A stretch of 64,000 nucleotides of DNA from Heracleum sosnowskyi (Eukaryota; Streptophyta; Magnoliopsida; Apiales; Apiaceae). Positions 63,213 through 64,000 of this stretch are shown in pieces; positions within the stretch are counted from its first letter, which is position 1; every line of letters starts with the position of its first letter. A program made the translations under genes and the position numbers. The notes below the pieces were generated by a model. The model saw only the letters and a program-made list of their open reading frames with translations. It searched no databases and was not told where the DNA came from. The stretch lies in the NCBI GenBank assembly GCA_030848705.1, contig CM061240.1, positions 124,980,998 to 125,044,997 on the forward strand, read 5' to 3'.

Positions 63213-64000
63213 TAGATTTTACCTAACCGTACTACCCTTGAAAATGCTCTTAATAGATATGGAGAATATGCCATTGTTGATAGAGAACAGAAAAGGACGT
63301 GGACATGATATGTTAATGGTTTTATAATTCTTTCTTCTACTACTTGTTTTCCCTCTAGCCCTCCCTCCTTTTCTCAACCAACACAGGACATTTTGACGGC
63401 CAACAGTGGGTGCTTTGCGTTTATGTTGGTTAACTTGCAATGTAGTGGCATTTGGCGTTGGGGTAAATTAATCAGATCAAGGTCCAAATACACATTTTAC
63501 TTTCTAAAAATACAACATAAACAAATTGGTAGAACGGAGGAAGTATAAGTTTACTTTTATGTCTTGGAAACTTTCTTCTAAACTTCGGGGGCCGCTATGG
63601 ACTAATCGTTTTATGTTGTAGATGACAATGTTCTAGATCTACTATGAAAGTTCTCTTTCTTGGCAAAATTTCCAAGCTTCTTCCTTTTCGTGTTTAAAGG
63701 GGTCGTTGAATTTTTCAATTGTAGTTGTACTTGTATGTTTCTTCAATCACCGTTGTATGTTTCACACATCACGTCTAATTAAAATATCGGTAGTTGCTTG
63801 GAAATTTATATTTCCGTAGTTTTAAATTCACCTAATTTTTCATGCCCTCTAAAATATTCAAACATGTGAAATTTGAATGCTTCCATAAGAGCAAAATATC
63901 TTAATTCCTCATTTACAAAAGATCTTCAATAGGCGTAATATTTTAAAATTATTGCAAGTTAAATCCATTTTGTGAACGAAAGCTGTAGTCAACTTCTGTA
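63213..64000. other. Right flank, no gene seen
   Basis: AT-rich with a lone Stowaway-like end at about 63536. The minus-strand frame at 63219-63440 has no recognised product. Confidence 0.5.

Overview
This window is plant nuclear DNA, from a eudicot. The evidence is spliced genes with GT-AG introns, AT-rich intergenic DNA, long (TA)n runs, and Copia, CACTA, Helitron, hAT, Mutator-like and Stowaway elements. A family of short RNase H-like genes of a type I associate with Apiaceae hints at that family, but this is a weak inference. Only one host gene is clearly intact: a PRP4-type spliceosomal protein kinase (48038-53840, + strand, 11 exons, 956 aa). Almost everything else is mobile DNA or its debris.

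Layout. 1-7.5 kb: a decayed minus-strand Copia element, split in its RNase H region by a 4967-bp non-autonomous CACTA element (1483-6449, 3-bp target duplication CGT). The CACTA element carries exon fragments of host genes: VPS39/VAM6-like, MMS19/MET18-like, a TFIIS-M-like fragment and one unidentified exon. 7.56-12.3 kb: three head-to-tail copies of a 1.57-1.58 kb unit, each with a promoter and an RNase H-like gene, all broken. 12.3-17.3 kb: AT-rich Helitron-like debris. 17268-44268: a 27-kb nest of two SIRE/Maximus-type Copia elements. The outer element (+ strand) has decayed gag, pol and a third ORF. The inner element (18365-32321, - strand) sits near the start of the outer gag with a perfect TAGAG duplication and near-identical LTRs, so it is young. 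It has an almost complete coding set, including an uninterrupted 1616-codon third ORF. 44.3-47.8 kb: a hAT-like MITE, a solo LTR with a perfect 5-bp duplication, and a Helitron 3' end about 85 bp upstream of the PRP4 TATA box. 53.8-64 kb: downstream DNA with MITEs (Mutator-like, Stowaway and an unclassified one), microsatellites and a Helitron (60920-63212).

Most interesting structure. Each of the two nested Copia elements carries its own short cis-motif, reiterated in two places: in U3 of the LTR, about 270-620 bp upstream of the TATA box, and in the pol-ORF3 spacer. In both elements the spacer cluster lies upstream of a TATA-like box about 105 bp before the ORF3 ATG. The inner motif is roughly GACTWYGCGAYATAG and the outer motif is roughly CWACGGATR. 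In the outer element the motif has also spread into coding sequence of gag, pol and ORF3. This suggests that ORF3 has its own promoter, co-regulated with the LTR, perhaps through element-specific motif recognition, possibly by the ORF3 protein itself. That last step is speculation.
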